The notes beneath the pieces were generated by a model. It ran no database searches, was not told the origin of the DNA, and saw nothing but the letters and a program-made list of their open reading frames with translations. Made by a program: the position numbers and the translations under genes. DNA of 64,000 bases. Origin: Ampelomyces quisqualis. Taxonomy: Eukaryota; Ascomycota; Dothideomycetes; Pleosporales; Phaeosphaeriaceae. Every line of letters begins with the position of its first letter. Position 1 is the first letter of the stretch. Location: assembly GCA_018398575.1 (NCBI GenBank), contig JAGTXZ010000020.1, forward strand, positions 1,674,001-1,738,000, in the 5' to 3' direction. Shown here piece by piece: positions 11,672-22,862 of this stretch.

Positions 11672-14010
11672 TCAAGACCTCCGTTCTCGATCCCGGCTTG
11701 GCCCAAAGTCGACTTCCGACACCTTCTTTTCTTTCCGGCCCTTGACAATGTACTGCGCATACAGTGCGACGTGGTCACTGGGGAAATGATAGTTTGGAAA
11801 TCCAGGCACCCGTCGCAGGTAATCCTTGTCGATGTCGCCAAGCAGACCAACCACTTGTAACGTGTTTGTCGAGTACCAGATGTAGTCAAGGACACCTTGG
11901 AAGTGAGGCACGTAGTTTGTAAAGGCCAGTTCGCCAATCGCCGAGTAACTGGACTTGAGACTGAACGGATGGGAAATGCCGTCTCGGGTAAAGTTGCCGT
12001 ATTTCCGACTTCCGAGATCTTGATGACAGTGGGCGACCGTTCCCTGAGTGATGAGATCGTACACACCGGAGGCGGGCATCGAATTGAAATCACCGCATAG
12101 AATGACGGGGATCTGTGCCCCGTCCGAGTATTCCTTGGATGGTCCAGGCTCCTGGGTCGTGTCGGCCTCCTTCCCTTCGTCATCGTCACCATTGGTGAAG
12201 CGGTAGACGACCTTGTCCTTACACGCAGGGAATTTGGCCCATTTGGTGGCGAATTTGGAGATACCCTCCATCAGGATTGCGACTTGCACGAGTTTGACGT
12301 CGGTGAATTGCGGATTCCAGAAGACGTGGACGTTGCCAACGATGAACCTAGACCCTGTCGCGCGATTTTCGAGGAAGGCAACCACTCCAATATCGTCTCG
12401 GGGCATGACTCTATTGAAGATGTCATGTTCTCCTTTCATGTCGGGTCGGTTGATGGCAGTATTGGCGAAGTCGATGAGCTGCTTGTCCAACAAGACGTAT
12501 CTGTGCATGTCAATATGGCTTTCATGGTGGGTCAGGTCAACGCAACAACCTACTTGCTGTTCTTGTAGAAAATGGCACAGCCATCGACGAGTTTCGCCTC
12601 TCGCTCTGCCATGGTCCGCGCCCTAGTCTTCGGCCAGAAGACGCCCTTGTAGTCGTAATGTGCGAGCTTCTCTCGAAAGTATTCGTTGAAGCTGTCCTGA
12701 TCGATTTCTTGTAAACACACTATGTCGGCATTTCGTTGTTTCAACTCCCCAAGAATCAATTCTCTGCGGGTTTCCCAGGCCAATGCGGAACTTGGCGTGT
12801 ACCCGTATTGCGACTGCGTGCAGTACTTGTCGCAGAGAATGTTGTAACTCAGTGCCGTAACAGTCTCTTGCGTGGGATCCTGGATCTCGTCGAGGACGAT
12901 CCAGTCTCGCTCCGGCGGTGCTTCGGGTCCTGCTGCAGTCTCACGGAAGTGCTTGATGAGCTCTGCTGTTCCTTGTTCCATTACGATTTGCTTCAAGTCG
13001 TCCGGGATCGGGTTGCCCTCGATGCCAAGCATTTCTAATTGATATAGGGAACCAAGTTCTTCCGGGAGCTCAGTCAATTGGTTGTCGAAGACGAGTAGCT
13101 GCTTGAGATTCACCAGCATACCGGTTTCCGGGGGCAGGTAGTGGAGATTGTTCAGAGAGAGGTCCAGATGGGTGAGATTCCTGAGTTGTCCGACGGCTTG
13201 GTGGAGATAGGAGAGTTTGTTCGAGTTGAGGTACAGCTTGGTGAGGAAGCTGTAGTGGTTGAAGAGCGTGGGCGTGATGACCTTGAGGTTCTGACCGCCG
13301 AAATCGAGTATAGTCCACGGGAGGTTGTTTTTGCCGTCTTCTGCGCGCGGCGCACCAGGCCTGTTGCGCTCCTCCTTATCCGCCTCTTTCTGCATGCCGT
13401 TTGTCGTTGCCCCTACAATGCTCTTGCTGACACTCGGGTGGATCCTGGCGTGCGAGTGTGACTGGACCATGTCACGCGCCATTTGGGCTGCGCGCTGCTG
13501 CTCCTGGTAGTGCTCGGATGTGGGTTTGTTCAGGCCGCTATGGACGCTGTTCGGGGTGCCGTTTTGCAGGTGGTTGGGCGCAAAGTGAGGTTGCGCGCTG
13601 GACATGCCTCCGCTGGAGATGTTGTGTTGGTGGTTGTATTGTCCTCCTCCGTGTGTGCCGCTCGCATGTTCTTGGTGCTGCTGGTGGCCGTGGCCGTGGT
13701 GCTGGTGATTCTGGTTGTGCTGGAAGGGCTTGCCCAGGCCCATCTGCATGCCGTACTGGTGGCCCGCGCGCCCGTTCATCATGGCGTTGTGGCCCTGGTG
13801 GCCGTGCGGCTGGTTGAACATGGTGAACTGCTGGGGCGAGTTGCGCCCGGGAGAGCGTGAGGGCGAGGGCGTGTCGGGGTTGGGGAAGGGCGTGCGGCCG
13901 CCGGCGGTCGTGGGCGAGCGCACCCGGCTGGGGAGGCTGCGTATGTTCTGCGTGTGTTGCGAGTAGAAGGTCTGGCCAGCTCCCCGTTGGTAGGCCGAGT
14001 AATCGGCCAT
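11672..14010 (-). CDS. CCR4: CCR4 deadenylase, catalytic subunit of CCR4-NOT
   Basis: Two exons (14010-12554 and 12500-11672) joined across a 53-nt intron (GTAGGT…ACAG) give about 761 aa. The N-terminal ~215 residues are Gln/His/Asn-rich and disordered. Four or five leucine-rich repeats follow (about 235-345, e.g. LTKLYLNSNKLSYL, LKQLLVFDNQLTELP), the part that contacts CAF1/POP2. The C-terminal half is an endonuclease-exonuclease-phosphatase domain with its key motifs: SYNILCDKYC, the Mg-binding Glu in CLQEID, CGDFNS, and the terminal FPSDHVAL with the catalytic Asp-His. The enzyme shortens poly(A) tails in the cytoplasm and so starts mRNA decay. The exon junction falls within the catalytic domain and restores NSKYVLLDKQ. 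Divergent from the methyltransferase gene. Confidence 0.95.
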
Positions 14011-14947
14011 CTAAGGGAACAGCGGCGCAGGAGAGTGACGTCCCGGGGGCGGCGGCGGCGGTTTGGCGAGGGAGCCCCAGGACGAGGGTGCGGGCGATGG
14101 CGTCAGGCGGACGGAGGGGTTCGGGCACGCGGTCTTCTTCTTCTTAACATGGGCGCCCGTGCTGCTCCTCGACATGGGCGTGCGCTAGCAGAGGCGGCAC
14201 TCGGGCGGGCCGGTCGCGACGAGGCACAGCCCAGCGGGGGATCGTGGGGGACGGTAGCGGCGGGGGGTCGCGCTGCAGAGGCTGTTGATGTCTCGAGGCG
14301 TGCTGGGCGGCCGTGTCAGTACACAGGCAGCGGTCGAGGTGGGGGAGCAGGGCACGTCGCTCCGCTTCGACGGCGCGCACGTACCGGCAGCGGGCGTGTC
14401 GGAGGAAAAGTCGGATTCACGAGCAGGCTCGCTTGATCAGAGGAACACAGAGCCGGGCCGCGCGCACGTTGGGAAGAATAGAGAGCGAAATGCCGCTGGG
14501 GATCTCGTCGCAGGGGTGGAAGTTCGATCGAGTGGCGCGTGCACGCTACCATAGATGTCTCCCGAGTTGACTGCCCGGCGCATGCATCTGCATCTCGACA
14601 GAGGCAGTCAGGTGTCAGGCTTGTGTGGCAACAACGGAACAAGGCTGCCTCTGCACTCTCTCCAACACAGCCCATGGACGTCTGGGCATCTTCGTTGCTC
14701 TTGATCACAGCTCTGCCTGCTCAAGAAGTCGCTGGGCGCTTACCGTGACGGACATCCTGCTCTTCTCCCCGTACATACATACATACATACATACATACAT
14801 GCAGCGGCTGGCTCCGCTCCTGCATCAAACGCCACCCCGTCCTCCATGCTGGCTCGTCCATCTCTCGCAATCCTGCGCTGACCCGCTTCTGGGCCCAATA
14901 TCGAGCACCCGCTAACAAGAGTGGGGCCGGTTCGATCAAGAATCAAG
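14011..14947. other. Divergent promoter region with (ATAC)n microsatellite
   Basis: This region, GC-rich at its left end, separates the starts of CCR4 (-) and the methyltransferase (+). A tetranucleotide repeat of about seven CATA units occupies 14772-14800. Open frames here are extensions or shadows of the GC-rich CCR4 sequence. Confidence 0.5.
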
Positions 14948-16482
14948 ATGGGTTCAGAATGGTTACTGTATCGCTATTCGGGAGCCAACGCGAGCACGCC
15001 GCCCCTCCGCCCGAGCACAGCAGAGACCAAACAATGGGATCTGACCACCACCGACGCTTTGGGTAGAACCATCTCCGCTTCCTCCAACATCGCCACATCT
15101 CCACGGCCGCGATCCCCCGGCCATCCAATGGACGCAACGCGAGGCTCCGTGTCGAGCGCTTCGACGGTGCACAGTGCTGGTGACACAACATCGTCGGAAC
15201 CCTTTCTTTTGCGCCATGGCCGCCGCTATCTCCGGAACGTAGCCTACTATCCTCTACCCTGCGATCTCCCCGAACTGCAACGGCAGAACCTCCATACACT
15301 TCTCGCGACGTCGATATTCGGACGGGCCTTGGGGTCCACGCCGTCCCCTCAAAACCCGCCAAAGAAGGTGCTCGAGGTGGGATGCGGCTCTGCATATTGG
15401 TCATCCATCTGCCACGACTATCTCGTTGGACTGGGGTATGAAGATGTATGTCGCGTTTCACGGTCGTGGCCCAGCACTTCACTGCACTGCGCTGACAAGA
15501 CTCCTGGTCAGGTCGCATTCACGGGACTTGACATTGTTCCCATCGCAGGCGATCTGCAACGGCAAGGGATCAACTTCAAATTTGTCCAACATGACCTACG
15601 CAAGTAAGCCCACAAATCCCACCACTAGCACACCAGGAAGCCCTAGCATTAACGCTGCGCCCTGTCAGACTACCACTGCCTTTCGACGATGATGAGTTCG
15701 ACATTGTAGTTATGAAGGACCTCAGCATGGTTATCCCTTTAGACGCACCCTCGCAACGAGTCCTCGACGAAGCCACACGCATCCTCAAATCCGGCGGAAC
15801 CCTTGAAATCTGCGAAGCAGACCACATCATCCGCTCAATCCTCCCTCACCCACCGCCTCCGCCGGGCATGAGCCCCCAAGAATATGCATGCGCTGTCTCA
15901 ACAGGAACGTTCCTGATATCGCCCATAACACCCTTCACCGAAGTGCAGAACAAATACCTCAAAGACTCGAACATGTGGATCCAAGAAGCTCTTGATCGGA
16001 GAAAGCTGTCGCCCACTCCATGCGCACGTATCTCGCAGATGCTGCTGCAAGAAACCGAGACACTGTGCGATGTCGAGAACCGGAGAGTAGCCATCCCACT
16101 TGGCGAACTGCGCTGGGAGCGCGAAGAAGCAGGCGATCGCAGCCAGGTGAAACGTCGAGGTAGTGAGGCCGGCAAGCTCAAAAAGAGAAGCTTGGCGTTT
16201 GACAGCGCGGCGCTCACAGAGGAACAAGCTGCGCTGCGGTACACGGCGTTGTTGGTCGTCATCCAGATGATTGAGAGCCTGGAACCGCTGCTGAAAGAAG
16301 TCAGCGGGAAGAATCAGGAGGAGTGGCAGAGGTGGTGGTAAGCTGGATCTAACATTCTGACATGGGCAAAGACAATACTGATTCAACCCAGGGGCTGGAT
16401 GATGACGGATCTGCTGGAACAGAAAGGCGCATCGAGTGGCGAATGTTTGGAAATAGGCGTGTGGTGGTGCAAGAAGGTCTAA
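14948..16482 (+). CDS. Class I SAM-dependent methyltransferase, substrate unknown
   Basis: Four exons (14948-15445, 15512-15603, 15669-16337, 16392-16482) give about 449 aa. SAM-binding motif I is VLEVGCGSAYWS, followed by the acidic strand FTGLDIVPI, FDIVVMKDLSMVIPL, and the post-motif RILKSGGTLEICEAD, the standard Rossmann methyltransferase order. The N-terminal ~100 residues are Ser/Thr-rich. The last intron (GTAAGC…CCCAG) removes an in-frame stop after a Trp-Trp pair. The final 30 residues include GWMMTDLL and end WWCKKV, a Trp-rich tail seen in related fungal methyltransferases. An ATG 27 nt upstream (14921) is an alternative start. No secondary-metabolite genes adjoin it, so a specific role is not inferable. 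Confidence 0.8.
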
Positions 16483-17392
16483 CCAGTTGATGCTGGGCAG
16501 TACCTACGATTACTTTTGAGGTTGCGCGGGCCATTGTTGTGGTTTGCGCGGAGGACTGATGACGTTTTTTTTTCTTCTTGCCCTCCTACTTTATAGGATC
16601 GTACCGTTGGCGAAGTGTACGATAGCGCTTCAGGTAGTACCTACGATGAATCAGTCACGGCAACACGTTCACAACCATCATGGTGCTGCGTACAAAGCTT
16701 CAATCTCTATTTCGTTCACGTCAGCACGTGTTCCCCAACACGCAATACAACACCGTACCTTTCTTGACAAACTCGGCTCTCTTGATACCCGCCTTGATCT
16801 TCTCTTCATCTTTCACATCCTTCTGGCTGATGAATGCTCGGTGCAATCTCGTTCGATAGTACTCGTAGCCTTGCGGATACTCTCGTCCCAGGTACAATAA
16901 CTCTAGCCGCGTGTCAAACCGCAGGACCTTACGCCAAGGTGTGATCAGGTAGCTACGATACCTTTATATATGCGCACGACCTGGCTGCGCAGCGCGGCGC
17001 ACGGAGAAGACATATCGCGCTCACTTGTACGCAGTACAGCACCGGTGGAATCAACGAGTCCATGGGGCATGGGTATATACTATCTGGTAAAAGGGAGAAT
17101 AGCCTCGGCTTACTCCAGGTAGGCAGGACCAACGCAAAGGCCGATAAGGAACATCATGCTGCACAGCGCGTAATCTACAACATTACCAGTCACACAACAT
17201 GTGAGTTTGAAGCTCTTAGTACGCTACAGCTCTTCCAACAAACTACATCTCTACCTGATTATATTGCGTTGAGTTACAAAGCTTTGAAGCTCACTCGGCT
17301 TTCCGTCGGTCCTGCCTACCTGCAGTAGACCACGGCGTTTCCCCCCCCCCCTCCCTTCCACACCACTCACCACACTCAACCACACACAAACA
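16483..17392. other. Intergenic, contains a MITE and the thioesterase promoter
   Basis: Left of the MITE only unsupported small frames are seen. A TATATATGCGC stretch near 16964 is a possible TATA element. A poly-C run (about 17340-17352) lies between the MITE and the thioesterase ATG at 17393. Confidence 0.5.
17113..17325. mobile_element. 213-bp MITE with 31-bp terminal inverted repeats and TA duplication
   Basis: The left end (CTCCAGGTAGGCAGGACC…) and the reverse complement of the right end (CTGCAGGTAGGCAGGACC…) match at 28 of 31 aligned positions with one single-base gap. Both ends are bordered by TA (17111-17112 and 17326-17327). There is no coding capacity. These are the marks of a non-autonomous Tc1/mariner-type miniature element. 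It ends only 67 bp before the thioesterase start codon, so it probably lies in that gene's promoter or 5' UTR. Confidence 0.8.
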
Positions 17393-18686
17393 ATGCCTGC
17401 TCCCCCGCGCCCAAATACCCTCCGTCCCTTCCCGCTCCGCATACACCCGAGCCCACACCTTTCCGCTCCCCCGTCTCGCGCTCTACTCTCTTCCCCGCTG
17501 CCGCCCCGCTGGCTCGCGGATATGAAGCTCCGCGTGGGGAAATGCATCCTGTTCGGCATGAGTGGTGCGCAGACGCGCGAGGCTGCGCTGGTGTTGACTG
17601 CGCTGGCGCACGAGTGGCGGGACTTGGTGGGTGGGAGCGAGGGGTTTTTGACGGGGGCGCAGTGCCGCGGGTTATTCAGGCAGGAAGTCGTTTGGGGCGA
17701 GATGGTTCGTATTCCCTATGCGTGTGTAGGTATGAGGAGGGATGGGTTGGAATATAGGGACCATGGCTAACTTGTCGGGGGGGTAGGATAGTATGGTGAG
17801 TTGTTCTTTTTTGAGCTTTTTTTGGGGGGGGGCACGTTGCCGCTCGCAATAGTGAGGGAGGCTGATGGGTTTGTGGATAGGGTATGTTTTGATTACGGTG
17901 CGCAGGCGCATGCGAATATTCGCCCCTGACGCAGTCTGACAGGCCATGTGAATAACGTCATGTACAATCGCTACGCGGAATCGGCGCGAGTGAATTGGAC
18001 AAGGAACTTTGCGGCTGCGGATCCGAAGCATGGAAAGCAGTGGATGGAACTCATGACGCCCAAGGGGATTGGCTTGATATTGAAGAGTATAACGACGGAT
18101 TATAAATTTGTAAGTCGCATTTCGTTCCATAAAAAGATTAGGAAGGATGCCACGTGGTATTCGAGACTGTATCGAAGTGCAACTTATCACATGTCCAAAA
18201 TACCCCAATCCACACGCCTCTGCAAGAAAACTACCTCACTAACCACACACCTCCAAAGCCAATGAAATGGCCCGACCGGTTCGTCCCCATCTCCATCTCC
18301 TCTCCCTTCCCCCACCTAACTTCTTCCCCAGCGTAACCGTCCTCCACAAACTCCGCACCCTACCTGATGCCCACTCATCCTCCTTCACCCTCGACGTGCT
18401 CATCCTCTCCGAATCCCACCGGCGCCCCGCAGCCCGCTGCGTCGAAGACATCGTCGTATACGACTACGCGCACGGCAAGAAATCTGCGCTGCCGGAGTTT
18501 ATGAGCAGGAAGTTTGAGGAGACGTGGGAGTTGCAGGAGAGAGCGAAGGAGGAGAATGGGAGGAGGGTGGAGGAGTTAGAGGGGAGGGTTGTGGAGTTGG
18601 AGGGGGGGACGTGGGGGAGGGAAGGGGCGGTGGAGGATTTGGGGATTGTGGGGAGGCGAGGGTTGGGATGGATAGAAGGAGAATGA
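17393..18686 (+). CDS. Hotdog-fold thioesterase-like protein (4HBT family)
   Basis: Recognisable exons are 17393-17704, 17943-18109, 18259-18278 (20 nt, PMKWPD) and 18332-18686. Together they encode roughly 280 aa. The hotdog signature is HVNNVMYNRYAESARVNW, preceded by VVWGEM. In the family this reads W-G-x-M-D-x-x-x-H-V-N-N, with the Asp important for acyl-CoA thioester hydrolysis. The expected Asp-Ser-Met lies in a tiny segment at 17787-17795 between TAG and GTGAGT, which suggests a microexon. However, 9 nt leaves the downstream frame one base short (see findings). The C-terminus is a charged coiled coil of RRVEELEGRV type. Donors GTTCGT recur in this gene. A Pro-rich, Arg-containing N-terminus could be a mitochondrial presequence, which is speculative. 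Confidence 0.8.
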
Positions 18687-19880
18687 TAGACTCGAAGCGT
18701 ACGGAGTAATGTCTCTGAGCTGGTGGATTTGACAGTTCTTGATGGCATCGAAAACCTCGCCCAACACGGCGTGGCGTGATCCTTCGGCTATGATCGCCGC
18801 GTGGCACCAGCGCGCATCCAGGACGATCTGCATGCCCGTTGGGCGCGTGACTCTTCGGCTTGCCTTGTTTGCACGTGCAGCCAGGATGCGATTGGCCACA
18901 GGGTTTAAGCTTCAGCGCCGGCTGCAAGCGGGCCACGCAGGCAAGTTGGTTCTTGATGCAAATGCTCCGATGGGGGACACGCACATGGCGAGACACAAGT
19001 GCTTACTGTACAGAAGTAGGTCTATGTGATGGGCGTGGGCCGGACATGGCTGCCGGCTGACGTGCCTCGCAATAATGCATTTGACGGGGCTGAAACACGG
19101 CGCCGTCTTGATCAAAAGAAAATTCGAGCTTTTGCATCTGACACCAGAGGCGTAAAAGCGGGCCGCGGGGTGCAGCGCATGGGGCAACCCAGCTTTTCCT
19201 CATGCAGAGCATTTTTGCAGATGCGGTGAGCAAGCAAGCAAACGGCAAGACACGCAGGCAAAACTCGGTCCATGTCTGCGTCAGTCTCTGATGCGGCAGC
19301 GGCAGTGCTTTGCATCAGGGGGTCCTGGCGCATGCAAATGAACAAGACGAGCTAACTTGGCTTCCGATGCATCGTGATTCGTCGCGGCCGGTGGTGTTTG
19401 TTTCGTGCGTGGTCGCGCCATGGGGGGCAGCTGTGTCGGCGGCCAGGCAAAGACGACCAGGCGAGTTCGCAGGTGCAGCTGTCAACGAGTGGAGAGGGAC
19501 GCTTCTTCTCTGGCCCAGAGTGCTCGCCGATGCGTCCTGTTCCAGTGTTCCAGGCGTCGGGACGGCGATCGCTGAGGGAACCGGAGTGTTTTCGGCGGGC
19601 CGTCTGCCTACCAGCAGACGTCCATCAAAGCCTTCAAGCACCAGCCGAGTTTTAGCAGGTGGAAGTGGCACGCTCCTCCGCCAAGGCTGCCGCCGCGAAT
19701 TGCTTGTCGCTTGCATCTGCACCTGTCCTCCCACCTCCCCCCCCCCTCCCCCCCGTCCCAACACCACACGACCCCAGACACCCCACCGAGCAGCGGCTCC
19801 CACTCTCCCAGTCTGGCTCGTCCTGTGCAGCAGTCGAGTCGCACCGGGGACCCGGCCCGCTCGTCAGCGCACCGCCTTCT
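18687..19880. other. Intergenic/5' leader of acrB
   Basis: It holds a TACGGAGTA motif at 18700-18708, just after the thioesterase stop, and a poly-C tract near 19736-19757. The acrB frame stays open upstream to 19659, but there is no ATG in that part, so it is leader or unresolved upstream exon. No other gene is supported. Confidence 0.5.
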
Positions 19881-22862
19881 ATGGTAGCGAAGGGAAGGAA
19901 GAGCGCGGCGAACCAGCATGACAAGCGACACGAGAATGGAAACGCAGCGCCGGGCAGACGCATCGCCAAGCAGAAGAGCAGCTCGCAGCTCAACGGCCAC
20001 GCCAACGGGAAACCCGCCGCCCCGCCGCCGACGCCGCCGCTCCCCAGCCATGTAGACGACGCCATGACGCTGCCGGCCACCGCTGCGCTCGACTCTGCCT
20101 CGGGGTCCAGCGTGCACGCCAACACCATGGCCGGTGCTGCCGCCTGCCCACGAGACGCCGGGGAGCGCGCGCGCACTGCATCCGACGCCTCGCTCGACCA
20201 CCCGGGGGACGCCTGCCGCCTGTTCGACACGCGCAGCGGCCCCTTCGACCATGTGCCCGCCGCCGCCCTCCGCCGCGGCGACGCCAATGGCAGCAAGCAT
20301 GCGTCTCTCTCCATGGCCAGCCTCCTCTCGGTGCCCGCCACCATTCTCACGTCCTGTCCTCTGCGGGACGTCCTCGCCATCCTCATCATCCTGCTTCAGC
20401 TACCCCCCGCCGTCCTCACTGTTGTGCAGTTTCTATTCGCTACACTGACCTTTGTCCCTCCCCAGGCCGGCACGCCCCTCTCCGCCCTCTCCGCATTCCC
20501 CTCCTTCACCGACATCTTCCAGGGCTCCGGCGGGACCCCCTCGCTCTTTACCACAATCTTCGCCGACGCCTTCATACTCATCGTCTGGCTGTTGCTGTGG
20601 CTGCCTGTGCAGAACTTCTTCTTGGATCTCGCCCAGGCTGTCATTGCTATCGCCCTCGGAGGCGCCGCAGCGGGCAAGAGCGGCGCGACGAATAGCATTT
20701 TCATCTGCCTGTTGATCATTCTTTCCAACCATCTCTTCAGGTTCAGGCCTCTCCGGCAACACATGTTCCATTTCTTATGGACAGGGCTCTCCCGGGGAGG
20801 CCTTGAATTCCTGACGAGCCCACCGAGTACGCCGACCACTCTGGAAAGCTTCTCATCGCCCCACGGATGGCTTCGTAGCATCCTGGGGGTCCACATTCTG
20901 GCCCAAGGTGTTGTTCGCATCATCCGACGCTCTCTATCTCGACGGGACGCATCTCCGTCCCTGCCAACTGGCAAGAAAACTGACCCCGAGGCTGGCGTGC
21001 TACAGCGTGCCAACTCGACAACGCTTGATCCCAACGTGGAAGGGCCGAACTCGTCTAGTACTGATGGCCGGCCCCCAGGGCCATCGCCCGCAACACATTC
21101 AAAGACGGATAAAGCGAGTAGCACGCGCAAGAAGAGGAAGCAAGCTACTCATGTTCGTAGTCAGCAGCCGTTTTGGGCTGCACTTGCCAGTACAAAAGTC
21201 ACGGTTTTAAAAGAGATGGAAAGCAGCCGGGCGGCCAACGACGCCGACGAGGCTAACGCAAAAGACGCAAATCACATTGGAAACGCTACTTGGAGATCGG
21301 AAGACGATCGCGTTTGGGTTTCAGAAGTCGGGTATTCAGATATTTCTTTTCGTGTCAATTTATTCACAGGACCGGAGTTGGAAGAGCAGGACGAGGTGTC
21401 GACTGTGGGGTCTGGAATCGACAAATCGAAGCCGTTCTACATTCGTGTAAACGGTGCAGACTGGAGTTCGACCAGGATCCGACAGAGCACTTCGCTTGGC
21501 TACCAGGGTCAAGAGGGAACAGGCTTCTGGGTGGGGGAGATTTTCGGTCTTACGGCGCTTTCGAACTATTACTGCGAGTTCGTGCGGACCGTCGACAATG
21601 AAGTTTTCTACTCAGTCAGCCTTATTACCTCGGCCAGCCCCGTAGCTGAAATGGGTATGTACAGCGAACGCCTGTGTGGTGTTTGGCAACTGACGTTTGT
21701 AGCCTCCGTCTCTTCTCCGCTACCACATCAAACGCTTCGCCCTTCTTCACCAACCACAACCTTGAAGAACTCGATCGCCGCGACCGACCAGCAGCTGGAG
21801 GAGCTCCGCAATCGCCTCAAGCGGAACAAGAAGGACCACAAAACCGCCATTGGAATCATTCGCAAGGAGGTGGACAATCTCAGCAACCGCCTTGCCAATG
21901 CCGGAGGAAGTGATGAGCGCCAACGCCAGCGTGTCCTCCAATTCACCCAAAACATCCGCCAAGCTGATGATGCTGCGGCTGACTTCTCCCTTCAAGCTGA
22001 CAACCTCGGAGATATTCCAGAAGAAGAAGCTCAGGAGGCTGCAGCCAAAAAGGCGGCATGGAAACAGGAGCGTGACAACAAGAGCGCCATCGCTAGCGAG
22101 TTCGAAACTGTCAAGGCCGAAATGGAGCGCCAAGCGCAAAGTGTCGAGTCCGACATGGCCGCAGCACTTCAAAAGAGGGAGCGTCTTCAGCAACGCCAAA
22201 CTAGGCTCAACGAACAGCACGATCGTCTCGTTACAGCCAATGCTGAAGGCTTCACCGCTAAGCAGCGAAGGGAACAGGAGCGTACCGCTTTGCGACAGCA
22301 GCGTGCAGAAGTGGAGAATCAATACCGCAGCAACATCAATGGCTTTGAGCGCCGTGCAGAAGAGCACAACATGTCAACGGGTCAGATGATGCAGACTATC
22401 CATCACTACGAAGAGATGCTTCTTCAGCAGTCTCAGCAACACAGGTCTGTACCAACCACACCCGAAGGCCCTCTTCCAGGCACAAGCATGTCTCCACATG
22501 CCAATCCCTTCGCAAGCTTCACGTTCCCTTCGATGTACTCGCATGTCAACAGCACGCCTGGGTCACTTCGCGGTGGCCGCGGTCGATCTTCCTCCATGCT
22601 CTCCAACGTCTCCGGCTTCACCGACGCTTTCGACGATCCCTGCTCGCCCTCAGGATACACACTCGGAAACCCCTTCAGCGCACCCCTGCGGAATGGCCAC
22701 AGCGGTAGCCATGGTAGCGGTAGTCTGAGCTCCGGCACGTCCAGCCAGAGCTCCAGCCAGCGGGATCCGATGAGTCCGGTACAAGCTTCCAAGCCGATGA
22801 TGTTTCGTAGCCCGACGGGAGGGAGCGCTGGCCTGATGAGTCCGATTGGCAGTGGTAGATGA
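19881..22862 (+). CDS. acrB: AcrB-like ubiquitination-network signalling membrane protein
   Basis: Two exons (19881-21654 and 21703-22862) give about 977 aa. After a disordered basic N-terminus, residues about 150-300 contain hydrophobic membrane segments (DVLAILIILLQLPPAVLTVV; ILIVWLLLWLPVQNFFL; SIFICLLIILSNHLF; a shorter one near GVHILAQGVVRII). The middle has a conserved domain with PFYIRVNGADWSSTRIR and FWVGEIFGLTALSNYYCEFVR. A long coiled coil follows (about 625-860, Gln/Arg/Glu/Lys-rich), then a Ser/Gly/Pro-rich tail. Aspergillus nidulans AcrB has the same membrane-plus-coiled-coil layout and works with the CreB/CreD ubiquitination network in carbon catabolite control and drug sensitivity. 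The ATG at 19881 is the first in frame. The intron is 48 nt, a multiple of three without a stop, so retention would insert 16 residues. Confidence 0.78.
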   Translation: MVAKGRKSAANQHDKRHENGNAAPGRRIAKQKSSSQLNGHANGKPAAPPPTPPLPSHVDDAMTLPATAALDSASGSSVHANTMAGAAACPRDAGERARTASDASLDHPGDACRLFDTRSGPFDHVPAAALRRGDANGSKHASLSMASLLSVPATILTSCPLRDVLAILIILLQLPPAVLTVVQFLFATLTFVPPQAGTPLSALSAFPSFTDIFQGSGGTPSLFTTIFADAFILIVWLLLWLPVQNFFLDLAQAVIAIALGGAAAGKSGATNSIFICLLIILSNHLFRFRPLRQHMFHFLWTGLSRGGLEFLTSPPSTPTTLESFSSPHGWLRSILGVHILAQGVVRIIRRSLSRRDASPSLPTGKKTDPEAGVLQRANSTTLDPNVEGPNSSSTDGRPPGPSPATHSKTDKASSTRKKRKQATHVRSQQPFWAALASTKVTVLKEMESSRAANDADEANAKDANHIGNATWRSEDDRVWVSEVGYSDISFRVNLFTGPELEEQDEVSTVGSGIDKSKPFYIRVNGADWSSTRIRQSTSLGYQGQEGTGFWVGEIFGLTALSNYYCEFVRTVDNEVFYSVSLITSASPVAEMGMYSERLCGVWQLTFVASVSSPLPHQTLRPSSPTTTLKNSIAATDQQLEELRNRLKRNKKDHKTAIGIIRKEVDNLSNRLANAGGSDERQRQRVLQFTQNIRQADDAAADFSLQADNLGDIPEEEAQEAAAKKAAWKQERDNKSAIASEFETVKAEMERQAQSVESDMAAALQKRERLQQRQTRLNEQHDRLVTANAEGFTAKQRREQERTALRQQRAEVENQYRSNINGFERRAEEHNMSTGQMMQTIHHYEEMLLQQSQQHRSVPTTPEGPLPGTSMSPHANPFASFTFPSMYSHVNSTPGSLRGGRGRSSSMLSNVSGFTDAFDDPCSPSGYTLGNPFSAPLRNGHSGSHGSGSLSSGTSSQSSSQRDPMSPVQASKPMMFRSPTGGSAGLMSPIGSGR

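Noticed and set aside
13483..14436. Long plus-strand frames opposite and upstream of CCR4
   Set aside because: Shadow frames of the GC-rich CCR4 N-terminus and its promoter; no family resemblance and unnatural Val/Arg/Gly-rich composition.
14921..14948. Earlier ATG of the methyltransferase
   Set aside because: Adds nine residues (MGPVRSRIK) that look leader-derived; the ATG at 14948 was preferred, though the choice is not decisive.
19659..19880. Upstream open extension of the acrB frame
   Set aside because: Contains no ATG before 19881 and is C-rich leader-like; kept as 5' leader.
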